DNA of 21,901 nucleotides. Source: Candidatus Woesearchaeota archaeon (GTDB lineage Archaea; Nanobdellota; Nanobdellia; Woesearchaeales; ARS49). The notes under the pieces are model-generated. The model made no database searches and was not told the DNA's origin. It saw nothing but the letters and a program-made list of their open reading frames with translations. Below are positions 12,180 to 18,287 of the stretch, piece after piece; within the stretch, counting starts at the first letter, position 1, and every line of letters begins with the position of its first letter. The translations under genes and the position numbers were made by a program. The stretch covers positions 1 through 21,901 of the forward strand of contig JAHWHC010000013.1 of the NCBI GenBank assembly GCA_019323555.1, in the 5' to 3' direction.

Positions 12180-12362
12180 TTAATATCCTGGCGGTGCAGC
12201 AGGTGGTGCTGCAGCTCCTGGGCCTGTGAACTTGTCTATTCCTGTAATAATCAAGACAATTCCAAGGAATAACATTGCAAAAAATGTCATATCCAGAAAG
12301 CCCAATAAAATTGCTAAAAGTCCACCAATCAACTGGACTCCTCCAACGATCTTTGGGTTCAT
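12180..12362 (-). CDS. Small two-TM membrane protein, 60 residues
   Basis: The protein has two hydrophobic helices (about residues 6-22 and 26-41) with little between them, then a short tail rich in Gly, Ala and Pro (P-G-A-A-A-P-P-A-A-P-P). No enzyme motif is seen. GAGGTGA lies 6 nt before the ATG, and a TATA box (12401-12410) lies about 20 nt further upstream. A second, 36-residue membrane ORF follows after one base, suggesting a two-gene operon of tiny membrane proteins. It is divergent from pyrB. Small two-helix proteins of this type are common in DPANN genomes but uncharacterised. Confidence 0.75.
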   Translation of the reverse strand: MNPKIVGGVQLIGGLLAILLGFLDMTFFAMLFLGIVLIITGIDKFTGPGAAAPPAAPPGY

Positions 12363-12400
12363 TAACGTTCACCTCCGTTTTAGAGTGTTTTAGAAGGCAT

Positions 12401-12410
12401 ATTATAAAAA
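12401..12410 (-). promoter_or_regulatory. TATA box of the small membrane protein operon
   Basis: TTTTTATAAT on the minus strand predicts a start site near 12380, just before GAGGTGA and the ATG at 12362. Confidence 0.55.
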
Positions 12411-12478
12411 TTTTTCTTCAAAAATACTTGTTTACCAGAAAATATAGTTTGCGCCATATTGTTATAACACCATAAATG

Positions 12479-12487
12479 CATATAAAC
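12479..12487 (+). promoter_or_regulatory. TATA box of pyrBI
   Basis: CATATAAAC lies about 29 nt before the ATG at 12512, so the mRNA is probably nearly leaderless. It lies inside the reading frame that would start at 12476 and argues against that longer start. Confidence 0.5.
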
Positions 12488-12511
12488 AACAAAGAATACA
12501 TCCTCTTTTTG

Positions 12512-13420
12512 ATGGGGAAACAAGACATAATTTCTATAAGCGAACTGTCCACAGAAGAGATAACTGAGATTCTTCAGAAGACAAAAGAGCTTGAGGCACT
12601 TGACAGAACAAAACAGCTTGAATTGCTTAAAGGAAAAATTATTGCCTGCCTGTTCTATGAACCAAGCACAAGAACAAGAGACAGCTTCAAGACAGCAATA
12701 GCCAGACTAGGGGCAAGTGCAATAGGATTTGACAGCGCAGAATCAACATCAGGCAAGAAAGGAGAATCACTCCATGACACAATAAAAATGTATGATGGAT
12801 ATGCAGACCTGATTGTGATGAGGCATAACCTGGACGGAAGTGCAAAACTAGCTGCAGGCATTGCAAAAATACCTGTCATAAACGCAGGAGACGGCAAGAA
12901 CCAGCATCCGACGCAGACTTTACTTGATCTTTATACCATCAAAAAAATACACGGAAGCTTATTCAACCTTAATGTTGCCTTGGTTGGTGACTTAAAATAC
13001 GGAAGGACAGTACATTCTCTTGCACAAGCACTGAATATGTTCAACTGCAAGATCTTCTTGGTCTCTCCGCAGACACTAAAAATGCCAGATCATGTTGTGG
13101 AGGGGCTTAACAACTATTCAGAACATGAAAAAATTCAGGATGTGCTTGATAAGGTAGACATTCTGTACATGACCAGAATACAGAGAGAAAGATTTCCAGA
13201 TGAAAACGAATATCAAAAAGTAAAGAACGTATACATGCTCAATGCAGAGATGCTTAAAAACGTCAGGCCAAACATGAAAGTCCTGCATCCACTTCCAAGA
13301 GTGAATGAAATTGCAAAAAATGTTGATGCCATGCCTCACTCACATTATTTTGAGCAGGCACAAAATGGAGTTATTGTCAGGATGGCATTACTGGGCATGC
13401 TGTTAGGTGCAAAATGGTAG
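12512..13420 (+). CDS. pyrB: Aspartate carbamoyltransferase catalytic subunit
   Basis: It condenses carbamoyl phosphate and L-aspartate to N-carbamoyl-aspartate, the first committed step of pyrimidine synthesis. The 302 residues match the family length. S-T-R-T-R (52-56) binds carbamoyl phosphate; S-G-K-K-G-E (80-85) holds the lysine reached from the adjacent subunit; H-P-T-Q (132-135), T-R-I-Q-R-E-R-F (221-228) and H-P-L-P-R (259-263) complete the active site. The N-terminus I-S-I-S-E-L-S-T-E-E-I is family-typical, so I take the ATG at 12512 rather than 12476. The regulatory subunit gene overlaps by 7 nt, giving the usual archaeal pyrBI pair and a probable allosteric dodecamer. Confidence 0.97.
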   Translation: MGKQDIISISELSTEEITEILQKTKELEALDRTKQLELLKGKIIACLFYEPSTRTRDSFKTAIARLGASAIGFDSAESTSGKKGESLHDTIKMYDGYADLIVMRHNLDGSAKLAAGIAKIPVINAGDGKNQHPTQTLLDLYTIKKIHGSLFNLNVALVGDLKYGRTVHSLAQALNMFNCKIFLVSPQTLKMPDHVVEGLNNYSEHEKIQDVLDKVDILYMTRIQRERFPDENEYQKVKNVYMLNAEMLKNVRPNMKVLHPLPRVNEIAKNVDAMPHSHYFEQAQNGVIVRMALLGMLLGAKW

Positions 13421-13872
13421 AAGACAAAGAGATGATTGTGAGAAAAATAGAGAATGGCATAGTGATAGACCACATTCCAAGGATGTCCAGCTCAAAAGTA
13501 ATCCAGATACTCAAACTATACAACAGATTCGAATTCTATGCAGGAATCAACTGCCAGAGCCAAAAAATAGGAAGAAAGGACTTTATCAAGATAGTCAATG
13601 GGGATGTGAGCAATGAAGAATTGAATAAAATAGCACTGGTGGCGCCAGGAGCGACTGTGATGAGGATAAAAAACTATGAAATAGTTGAAAAAATACCAAT
13701 AACAATATCAGAAGAGATAACAAACCTTGTAAAATGCCCAAATGCAGGATGCATAACCAACCAAGAACCATACAAAGTGACTAATTTTATTAAAATAAGC
13801 GACAAACCCCTTAGAATAAAATGCAAATACTGCGAAAGAACCTTTAAAGAAGGGGAATTTGAGTTCTTATGA
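13414..13872 (+). CDS. pyrI: Aspartate carbamoyltransferase regulatory subunit
   Basis: A 152-residue partner of PyrB that binds nucleotide effectors and mediates feedback control. The N-terminal effector domain contains I-E-N-G-I-V-I-D-H-I-P (12-22) and N-R-F-E-F-Y (37-42). The C-terminal zinc domain has its four cysteines in order: C-P-N-A-G-C (108, 113) and C-K-Y-C (137, 140), which anchor it to the catalytic subunit. The length is normal. It begins inside the end of pyrB (7-nt overlap), so translation is coupled. Its stop is overlapped by 6 nt by a convergent small membrane gene. Confidence 0.96.
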   Translation: MVEDKEMIVRKIENGIVIDHIPRMSSSKVIQILKLYNRFEFYAGINCQSQKIGRKDFIKIVNGDVSNEELNKIALVAPGATVMRIKNYEIVEKIPITISEEITNLVKCPNAGCITNQEPYKVTNFIKISDKPLRIKCKYCERTFKEGEFEFL

Positions 13873-14043
13873 TTTTTTTCTAAGCCAAGGAATAACAATA
13901 TAAGCCATTATTGCAGTCCCTATAACAATAACCCAGAACAATTTCCAGGTTATGAAGCCAGCTGCAACAAAAATAAGGCCGAGAATGAGAACAACTGCGC
14001 AGATTACTGCCAAAACCTTTATTGAGGTTGATTTGAGGTTCAT
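13867..14043 (-). CDS. Small two-TM membrane protein, 58 residues
   Basis: The ORF begins M-N-L-K-S-T-S-I-K-V and has two hydrophobic helices (about residues 9-28, A-V-I-C-A-V-V-L-I-L-G-L, and 34-51, F-W-V-I-V-I-G-T-A-I), followed by a short basic end (L-R-K-K-S). It is not a known family. The start is supported by a TATA box (minus-strand AAATTTATATAC, about 14067-14076) about 27 nt upstream of the ATG at 14043, so the mRNA is probably leaderless. It overlaps the end of pyrI by 6 nt in the convergent direction. It is similar in size and layout to the 60-residue protein at 12180. Confidence 0.65.
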   Translation of the reverse strand: MNLKSTSIKVLAVICAVVLILGLIFVAAGFITWKLFWVIVIGTAIMAYIVIPWLRKKS

Positions 14044-14352
14044 TATTTCTATATTTGTTAAAGGAGTATATAAATTTTTTCAGCTTAACTACAAAATTTG
14101 CTGAAATCAGAGAGTTTGCTGTGCTTTTTCTGCTTAAACTAGCATTTATTCCAGTTTAATCGCAGCATTTGCAGTGATTTCCCAGAAACGGATTTTAAGA
14201 AAGCTTCTTGTTAAAAATAAAAACGGCCCCTAATGGCCGGAACAAAGTTTAGACCTCAAATAGATTAAAGCACAACAAGTATTTAAAGTTTATGCAATGC
14301 ACAAAAACCTTGTGTTTTTGGGCGTCATAAAAATCTTTGATTTTTATAGAAT
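14044..14352. other. Intergenic region with hairpins before tRNA-Leu
   Basis: About 300 bases contain no credible gene. Visible elements are the TATA box of the minus-strand gene (about 14067-14076); CGGCC-CCTAAT-GGCCG (about 14223-14238), which on the minus strand is a hairpin followed by T-rich sequence; and two hairpins near the tRNA. These are CAAAAAC/GTTTTTG (14302-14320, loop of 5) and ATAAAAATC/GATTTTTAT (14327-14347, loop of 3). The last is within the expected tRNA promoter. A TATTTAAAG at about 14279-14287 could be another promoter. I cannot identify an RNA gene here. Confidence 0.5.
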
Positions 14353-14448
14353 GCCGCGGTCTCCTAATGGTATGGAGCAGAGTTTAGACCTCTGGCCTGA
14401 AAAGGCATCCGGGTTCGACACCTGCGGGCGAAACTCCCGGCCGCGGCG
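14353..14448 (+). tRNA. tRNA-Leu (anticodon UAG) with a 15-nt T-loop intron
   Basis: The acceptor stem GCCGCGG/CCGCGGC is perfect. The D-loop contains GG in TAATGGTAT, with a 3-bp D-stem (TCC/GGA). The anticodon stem CAGAG/CTCTG closes a 7-base loop TTTAGAC, giving anticodon TAG (14384-14386 or within a base), which reads CUN leucine codons. The 14-base variable region has a GCC/GGC stem, as in type II tRNAs. The T-stem CCGGG (14409-14413)/CCCGG (14436-14440) encloses 22 bases instead of 7, explained by the intron below; after removal the loop is TTCGACT. CCA is not encoded. The discriminator is G (14448), whereas archaeal tRNA-Leu normally has A and tRNA-Ser has G, so identity rests on the anticodon. 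Confidence 0.85.
14420..14434 (+). other. tRNA intron, bulge-helix-bulge, T-loop position 59/60
   Basis: TTCG (14414-14417) pairs with CGAA (14429-14432) as the 4-bp central helix. The 3-base bulges are ACA (14418-14420) and ACT (14433-14435). The outer helix is the T-stem (5 bp); the inner one is only CC/GG (2 bp). Archaeal splicing endonuclease cuts after the second base of each bulge, releasing 15 bases and leaving TTCGACT, a standard 7-base T-loop. The geometry is exact on both sides. Confidence 0.8.
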
Positions 14449-14505
14449 AATTTCTAAAGAAAAATTTAAATATCCTGCAGAAATCCTTATTTTTGAGGTG
14501 GGATA

Positions 14506-15237
14506 ATGCAAAAACTAGACTTGCCAGACCTGAAATACGGAGACCAAATTTCTGTCATATACTGGAATGGGCTCAGAGAGCACCTAGAAATCCCGCTCCC
14601 AAGATATATGCAAGATGCCGGGTTTTTCATAGAACATATTGATAGCAAAGATTCTCCTGATAACACAGACACAATTGACTTAGCAAGAAGAAACCCTGCC
14701 TTGATTTGTGAATTAGAAGATTTGCCTGCCTTTGATGCTTTTGTCAATGACCCACACTATCCAGACTATAAGGTGCGTGCACGAAAGCTCTTGCTTGGTG
14801 CAGAGAAATATGCCCTGCCTCTTATTGTGGCGATCAGTTTACAGCCAGGCAGTCAAAATGAGCAGGATGTATTGAACCTGTTTACTACACCTTTAGATGA
14901 CCTTGTTTCTTTAGGCGCCAAAACAAACCAATCATTAAGACGTAAATTTTTCCATACAATTGGCGAGCTTTTGCAGATGACTGAAGAGGATTTTCTTAAA
15001 TGCGGTGGTTTTGGCAAGAAAGGGCTTGCTAAACTAAAGACGCAGCTTGCCAGGCACGGCCTCAAGCTAAGGGAATCTGAAATGCATTGGTATAAGAAAG
15101 AGCGGCTATGGGCCGCAGAGTATGCAGAGATTGCAGACCCTGCAAAGTTAAAGCAGCTGAGTGATTTTTTTTGTGACGGCGTATATGGCACTGCCAGTGT
15201 AGAATTAGATTCCAATGGAAACAGGATTGAACATTAA
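14506..15237 (+). CDS. Protein with bacterial RNA polymerase alpha-CTD-like domain
   Basis: A 243-residue protein. Residues about 122-195 resemble the C-terminal domain of bacterial RpoA over its whole length: T-P-L-D-D-L at its start, H-T-I-G-E-L-L-Q-M-T-E-E-D (150-162), then the helix-hairpin-helix G-F-G-K-K-G-L-A-K-L-K (168-178) and L-A-R-H-G-L-K-L (181-188), with the closing W near 195. In RpoA the G-K-K-S-L region contacts UP-element DNA and activators; here G-K-K-G-L replaces it. The first 120 residues and the last 45 are unrecognised, and no polymerase assembly domain is present. The start is firm: GAGGTGG lies before the ATG and AAATTTAAATAT (14462-14473) upstream. DNA binding is likely; the target is unknown. 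Related helix-hairpin-helix domains of other families are the main alternative. Confidence 0.78.
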   Translation: MQKLDLPDLKYGDQISVIYWNGLREHLEIPLPRYMQDAGFFIEHIDSKDSPDNTDTIDLARRNPALICELEDLPAFDAFVNDPHYPDYKVRARKLLLGAEKYALPLIVAISLQPGSQNEQDVLNLFTTPLDDLVSLGAKTNQSLRRKFFHTIGELLQMTEEDFLKCGGFGKKGLAKLKTQLARHGLKLRESEMHWYKKERLWAAEYAEIADPAKLKQLSDFFCDGVYGTASVELDSNGNRIEH

Positions 15238-15238
15238 T

Positions 15239-16078
15239 TCACTTTACTGTATTCAGTGCATTAATTGCAACCTCTATCTGTTTTAATGTTGGTTTTTTTG
15301 TGGTTAGTTTCTGGGTCCAGATGCCTGGAGTTATGATTATCTTTGTGAGGATATTGTCCTTAAACCTATATGCGATCTTTACAGCTTCATAACCAATGCC
15401 TGCAATCAAAGGAATGAACAAAATCCTCAAAGGAATGTTGACATACCATCTAGGATCTTTTATCAAAGAGAACAACAAAATGCTTACAACAATCACAATT
15501 ACCAACAAGCTTGTTCCACAGCGAATGTGCTCCTTAGGAAACTTGTTTGCGTTCTTTGGCGTCAATGGAACACCTGCTTCATAACAATTAACTGCTTTAT
15601 GCTCTGCACCATGATACCTGAAAATCTCTTTCATGTCAGCCATAAAGCCAATAATTATGAGATATAAGAAGAAAATGATTATCCTGAAGATGCCGTCAAC
15701 TAAGTTGAATAAAAAATTAGTCTGCTTAATGAAAAGCTTTGTTAAATAATACGGAGCGACAATGAAGATCAAGACAGTTGCAACAGTTGCAATGAAAAAA
15801 GTCAAGCCCAGCTCTTTTTTAGAGATCTGCTCTTCTTTCTTGTCAGCCTGCTGGTTAGCAGACCAAGTCAAGGCTTTCATGCCCAAGACCATCATCTCAA
15901 TAAGATTGACAAAGCCACGGACAACAGGAATTGTAAGAATCTTATATTTTTGAGAAATTGCTCTGTAGCGCATCCTTTTAGTTATTATTTTGCCTTTCTT
16001 CCTTACAGAAACAGCTACTTTAGAGTCTGACTTCATCATGACCCCTTCAATCACTGCCTGGCCGCCGATGTGTTTCAT
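15239..16078 (-). CDS. DUF1385 family membrane protein
   Basis: A 279-residue protein starting M-K-H-I-G-G-Q-A-V-I-E-G-V-M-M, the signature of DUF1385 (PF07136). A G-A-E-H-K-A-V-N-C-Y-E-A-G motif at about residues 155-170 is also conserved in the family, and about five TM segments are spread from residue 90 on. The family is common in bacteria and sporadic in archaea; it has no settled function, and metal-dependent membrane activity has been suggested by its His and Glu residues. The start lies about 27 nt after a TATA box (16101-16110), so the mRNA is leaderless. The stop is separated by one base from the convergent alpha-CTD-like gene. Confidence 0.93.
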   Translation of the reverse strand: MKHIGGQAVIEGVMMKSDSKVAVSVRKKGKIITKRMRYRAISQKYKILTIPVVRGFVNLIEMMVLGMKALTWSANQQADKKEEQISKKELGLTFFIATVATVLIFIVAPYYLTKLFIKQTNFLFNLVDGIFRIIIFFLYLIIIGFMADMKEIFRYHGAEHKAVNCYEAGVPLTPKNANKFPKEHIRCGTSLLVIVIVVSILLFSLIKDPRWYVNIPLRILFIPLIAGIGYEAVKIAYRFKDNILTKIIITPGIWTQKLTTKKPTLKQIEVAINALNTVK

Positions 16079-16100
16079 AAGACTGCTTTGGAATATGATG

Positions 16101-16137
16101 TTTATAAATGTTTGGCTAGAAACCGCAACTTTATAAA
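16101..16137. promoter_or_regulatory. Divergent TATA boxes (DUF1385 and unknown gene)
   Basis: Minus-strand CATTTATAAA (16101-16110) serves the leaderless DUF1385 gene. Plus-strand CTTTATAAA (16129-16137) serves the gene at 16173, with a predicted start near 16160 directly before its AGAGGT ribosome binding site. Confidence 0.6.
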
Positions 16138-16172
16138 TTAAGAATAACTATTTTACTTCAGAGGTATTTAAA

Positions 16173-16538
16173 ATGAAACGATACCAGAAAAGCATAGAAT
16201 CAGAAAACGAAAAGAGACATGATGCACACAGAAATGGCTGGGCAGAAATCAGAAAAACAATAATGAACGGTCTGCCAGTCGTAGGTAGTGAAATGTTTTT
16301 GCCTGGCGAAGTACCGCCTGGAAAAGATGGTGGACAAGCGTATGAATTCGATACCGGTTATATTAGCATAACAAGTAAAATCTACGGCCCAGAGTGCTAT
16401 ACAGAAGAGGCTGCTGTAAGTTCAGCTATTGTTTTTGAGGCAAAGCTTTTTGGCCTTGGAATCAGATCTGATCGCGAACTTGGCAAGAAAGTCCAGAAAG
16501 TTTTTGAAGAAGACCTGGGTTTTGAACCACAAAATTAA
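16173..16538 (+). CDS. Unknown 121-residue protein
   Basis: Not recognised. The N-terminal 35 residues are a charged helix (S-I-E-S-E-N-E-K-R-H-D-A-H-R-N-G-W-A-E). The middle has G-E-V-P-P-G-K-D-G-G and a short strand region (Y-I-S-I-T-S-K-I-Y). The C-terminal part is helical (F-E-A-K-L-F-G-L-G, then V-Q-K-V-F-E-E-D-L-G-F). No signal peptide or TM segment is present. AGAGGT lies 7 nt before the ATG, with a TATA box at 16129-16137. Its stop overlaps the convergent MBL-fold gene by 4 nt (shared TTAA). Confidence 0.75.
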   Translation: MKRYQKSIESENEKRHDAHRNGWAEIRKTIMNGLPVVGSEMFLPGEVPPGKDGGQAYEFDTGYISITSKIYGPECYTEEAAVSSAIVFEAKLFGLGIRSDRELGKKVQKVFEEDLGFEPQN

Positions 16539-17170
16539 ATTTCTTTTTCTTTTCCAACTTCTAAAATAAGCACTTTGATATTTTTCGCCTCTAAAAGCTC
16601 CTTAAACCAGTTTGCATCATCAATTGAGCCAAACAAAGAGCCCCAGTGAGAAGGAATAGCTAATTTTGGGTTAATCATCTCTGCTGCTTTTGCAGCTTCC
16701 CTTGCATCCATGACAAAAGTTCCTCCGACTGGCAAGATAACAATGTCTGCTTTTACTTTATTCATTTCAGGAATATAGCTTGAATCACCTGCATAATATA
16801 CTGTCTTTTTCTCAGCCTCGATCAAGTAACCAAAACCAGTGCCTTTTGGGTGTGCCTGCGGCCTGTCAATTGTGTAAGAATCAATTGGGGTTACTTTAAT
16901 GTCTTCACCAATATCCCAGGTCTTTCCTGCCTCTGCAGTAATTCCTGCAGTATGTGAGATAACCTCTCTTGGCGCAAGTATCACTGTGTTTTCCTGCCTC
17001 ACTTTTTCAATCAATTCCAGCCTGCAATTGCTGTAATGCCATCTTGAGACGAGAATAAGATCTGCCTTGTCCTTGTATTCTGTAGGCTCGCCTTTGTAAG
17101 GATCAATATAGATGATTTTATTTCCTATCTTTAGCTCAAAACTAGCATGGCCGAACCATTTTATTTTCAT
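16535..17170 (-). CDS. Metallo-beta-lactamase-fold protein (UlaG-like) with degenerate metal motif
   Basis: A 211-residue protein of the metal-dependent hydrolase branch. It begins M-K-I-K-W-F-G-H-A-S-F and continues with Y-I-D-P-Y (21-25), as in UlaG-like enzymes. The usual T-H-x-H-x-D-H signature is replaced by S-R-W-H-Y-S-N (42-48), so the first His, the Asp and the last His are gone. The other conserved parts are intact: H-P-K-G-T-G-F-G-Y (107-115), A-G-D-S-S-Y-I-P-E-M (127-136), P-V-G-G-T-F-V-M-D-A (147-156) and I-P-S-H-W-G (172-177). It may bind a ligand without hydrolysis, or use other metal ligands. The ATG at 17170 is chosen over 17212 because a TATA box (17192-17203) lies about 27 nt away; the longer start would run through it. 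Confidence 0.85.
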   Translation of the reverse strand: MKIKWFGHASFELKIGNKIIYIDPYKGEPTEYKDKADLILVSRWHYSNCRLELIEKVRQENTVILAPREVISHTAGITAEAGKTWDIGEDIKVTPIDSYTIDRPQAHPKGTGFGYLIEAEKKTVYYAGDSSYIPEMNKVKADIVILPVGGTFVMDAREAAKAAEMINPKLAIPSHWGSLFGSIDDANWFKELLEAKNIKVLILEVGKEKEI

Positions 17171-17191
17171 GAAATTAAAATAGCTAGTGCA

Positions 17192-17203
17192 GTATATAAA
17201 TTT
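17192..17203 (-). promoter_or_regulatory. TATA box of the MBL-fold gene
   Basis: Minus-strand AAATTTATATACT is about 27 nt before the ATG at 17170 and decides for that leaderless start. Confidence 0.6.
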
Positions 17204-17268
17204 TTGCGTCATAATGTTTATATATGCGTAGTGTTAGACTGTATAAAACTTTAAAATGAGGTGGTAGG

Positions 17269-17619
17269 GTGGCAAAAAAGCTTGCATGTAAAAAACCAGT
17301 AAGAAAACTTTCAAAAACTCTTGTGTCTGAAATCGGAAAAAACCAAAAAAGACTAAGAATAATTTCTACGAATTTTGAATTTGATGATTTGAGTATTGAT
17401 GATTTGCGCAGGGTTGTTCGTGCAAGCACGGCACTATGCTCCCGGGTTGAACTGCATGGCGAACCAGACGTAAAGGCAGAAAGATTGTATGTCACACGCG
17501 AAGCAGATGGGGCCCTATCATATCGATATCAATACAAGCATGTTGATGTGCCGATTGAAGACAAATATCCGCAATCAACACTAGACAGGCTCGCAAGAAC
17601 GTATAATATCAAGGTCTAA
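17269..17619 (+). CDS. Unknown 116-residue basic protein
   Basis: Not recognised. The first 30 residues are rich in Lys and Arg (A-K-K-L-A-C-K-K-P-V-R-K-L). Residues 30-55 form a strand and an acidic helix (L-S-I-D-D-L-R-R-V-V-R-A), and residues 60-100 are strand-rich with aromatic residues (Y-R-Y-Q-Y-K-H-V-D-V). It may bind nucleic acid on charge alone, which is a weak inference. The start is a GTG with GAGGTGG upstream. TATA-like elements at about 17215-17222 and 17240-17248 are both possible. It is transcribed alone, divergent from the MBL-fold gene. Confidence 0.7.
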   Translation: MAKKLACKKPVRKLSKTLVSEIGKNQKRLRIISTNFEFDDLSIDDLRRVVRASTALCSRVELHGEPDVKAERLYVTREADGALSYRYQYKHVDVPIEDKYPQSTLDRLARTYNIKV

Positions 17620-17663
17620 GCAAAGTAAAGTTTAAATATAAGTTATTGTTAAATCGTCATAAC

Positions 17664-18287
17664 ATGAAAAAGAGGGTGCTAATCATACTGATGACAGTGT
17701 TACTTGCTAGTTTTGTTTATGCGCAAGATACAATACCCAGAACTGATTCTGTGACAGACCTTCCGAAAATCGAAAGGCAGACAAACTTCATGGGAGACAA
17801 TGTGCACATACTCCTTGTAGAAGACCTTGCTGAAAGAATGGGTGTGCAGGTTGAGGAGCTGGATTCTAAATTGATTGAGATGCAGCAAAAGATTGATGAC
17901 TTAGAGCAGATGAAGTCAACAATGCAGCAGGGAACAAAAGCAACAGGATATGCAATTCAACTAAATGAAATAAACAGCGAATTGACAGGCCTTAGACAAT
18001 CAATAAATGAAATAAAAAATGCACAAGCAATTGCACAGCCTGAAGTTAAGGAAAACAGCAACTTAGGGGCGTATATCATTGCATTATTAGGCTTTAATGG
18101 AATATTACTGATTCTTGTGACTGGACTGATAATCCATAAAAAAGCACAAAAAGAACCTACAAAAACACTCCATGAATACATAGCACACTGCCTGGATGAT
18201 GGAGAAACTCAAAAAGAAATAAAAGAAGATTTATTATCCCAAGGCTGGACTTCTCAACAAATTGAAAAAGCATTCAAAGAGATATAA
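17664..18287 (+). CDS. Exported coiled-coil protein with C-terminal TM anchor
   Basis: A 207-residue protein. Residues 1-20 are a signal peptide (M-K-K-R-V-L-I-I-L-M and F-V-Y-A before Q-D). Residues about 50-125 form a coiled coil (V-E-E-L-D-S-K-L-I-E-M-Q-Q-K-I-D-D-L). One TM helix lies at about 135-157, followed by a cytoplasmic tail. The tail (168-207) ends L-L-S-Q-G-W-T-S-Q-Q-I-E-K-A, a UBA-like three-helix module often found at the C-termini of DPANN and CPR membrane proteins. The ATG at 17664 is chosen because a TATA box (TTTAAATATA, 17631-17640) lies about 29 nt upstream. Its stop abuts the stop of the convergent lipoprotein gene. The function is unknown; a surface or envelope role is likely. 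Confidence 0.78.
   Translation: MKKRVLIILMTVLLASFVYAQDTIPRTDSVTDLPKIERQTNFMGDNVHILLVEDLAERMGVQVEELDSKLIEMQQKIDDLEQMKSTMQQGTKATGYAIQLNEINSELTGLRQSINEIKNAQAIAQPEVKENSNLGAYIIALLGFNGILLILVTGLIIHKKAQKEPTKTLHEYIAHCLDDGETQKEIKEDLLSQGWTSQQIEKAFKEI

Noticed and set aside
14297..14506. ORF of 69 codons across tRNA-Leu
   Set aside because: It runs through the tRNA and its intron; the reading is explained by the RNA gene.
14353..15237. Mobile element integrated at tRNA-Leu
   Set aside because: No integrase, no repeated tRNA 3' end and no boundary; downstream genes look like ordinary chromosome.
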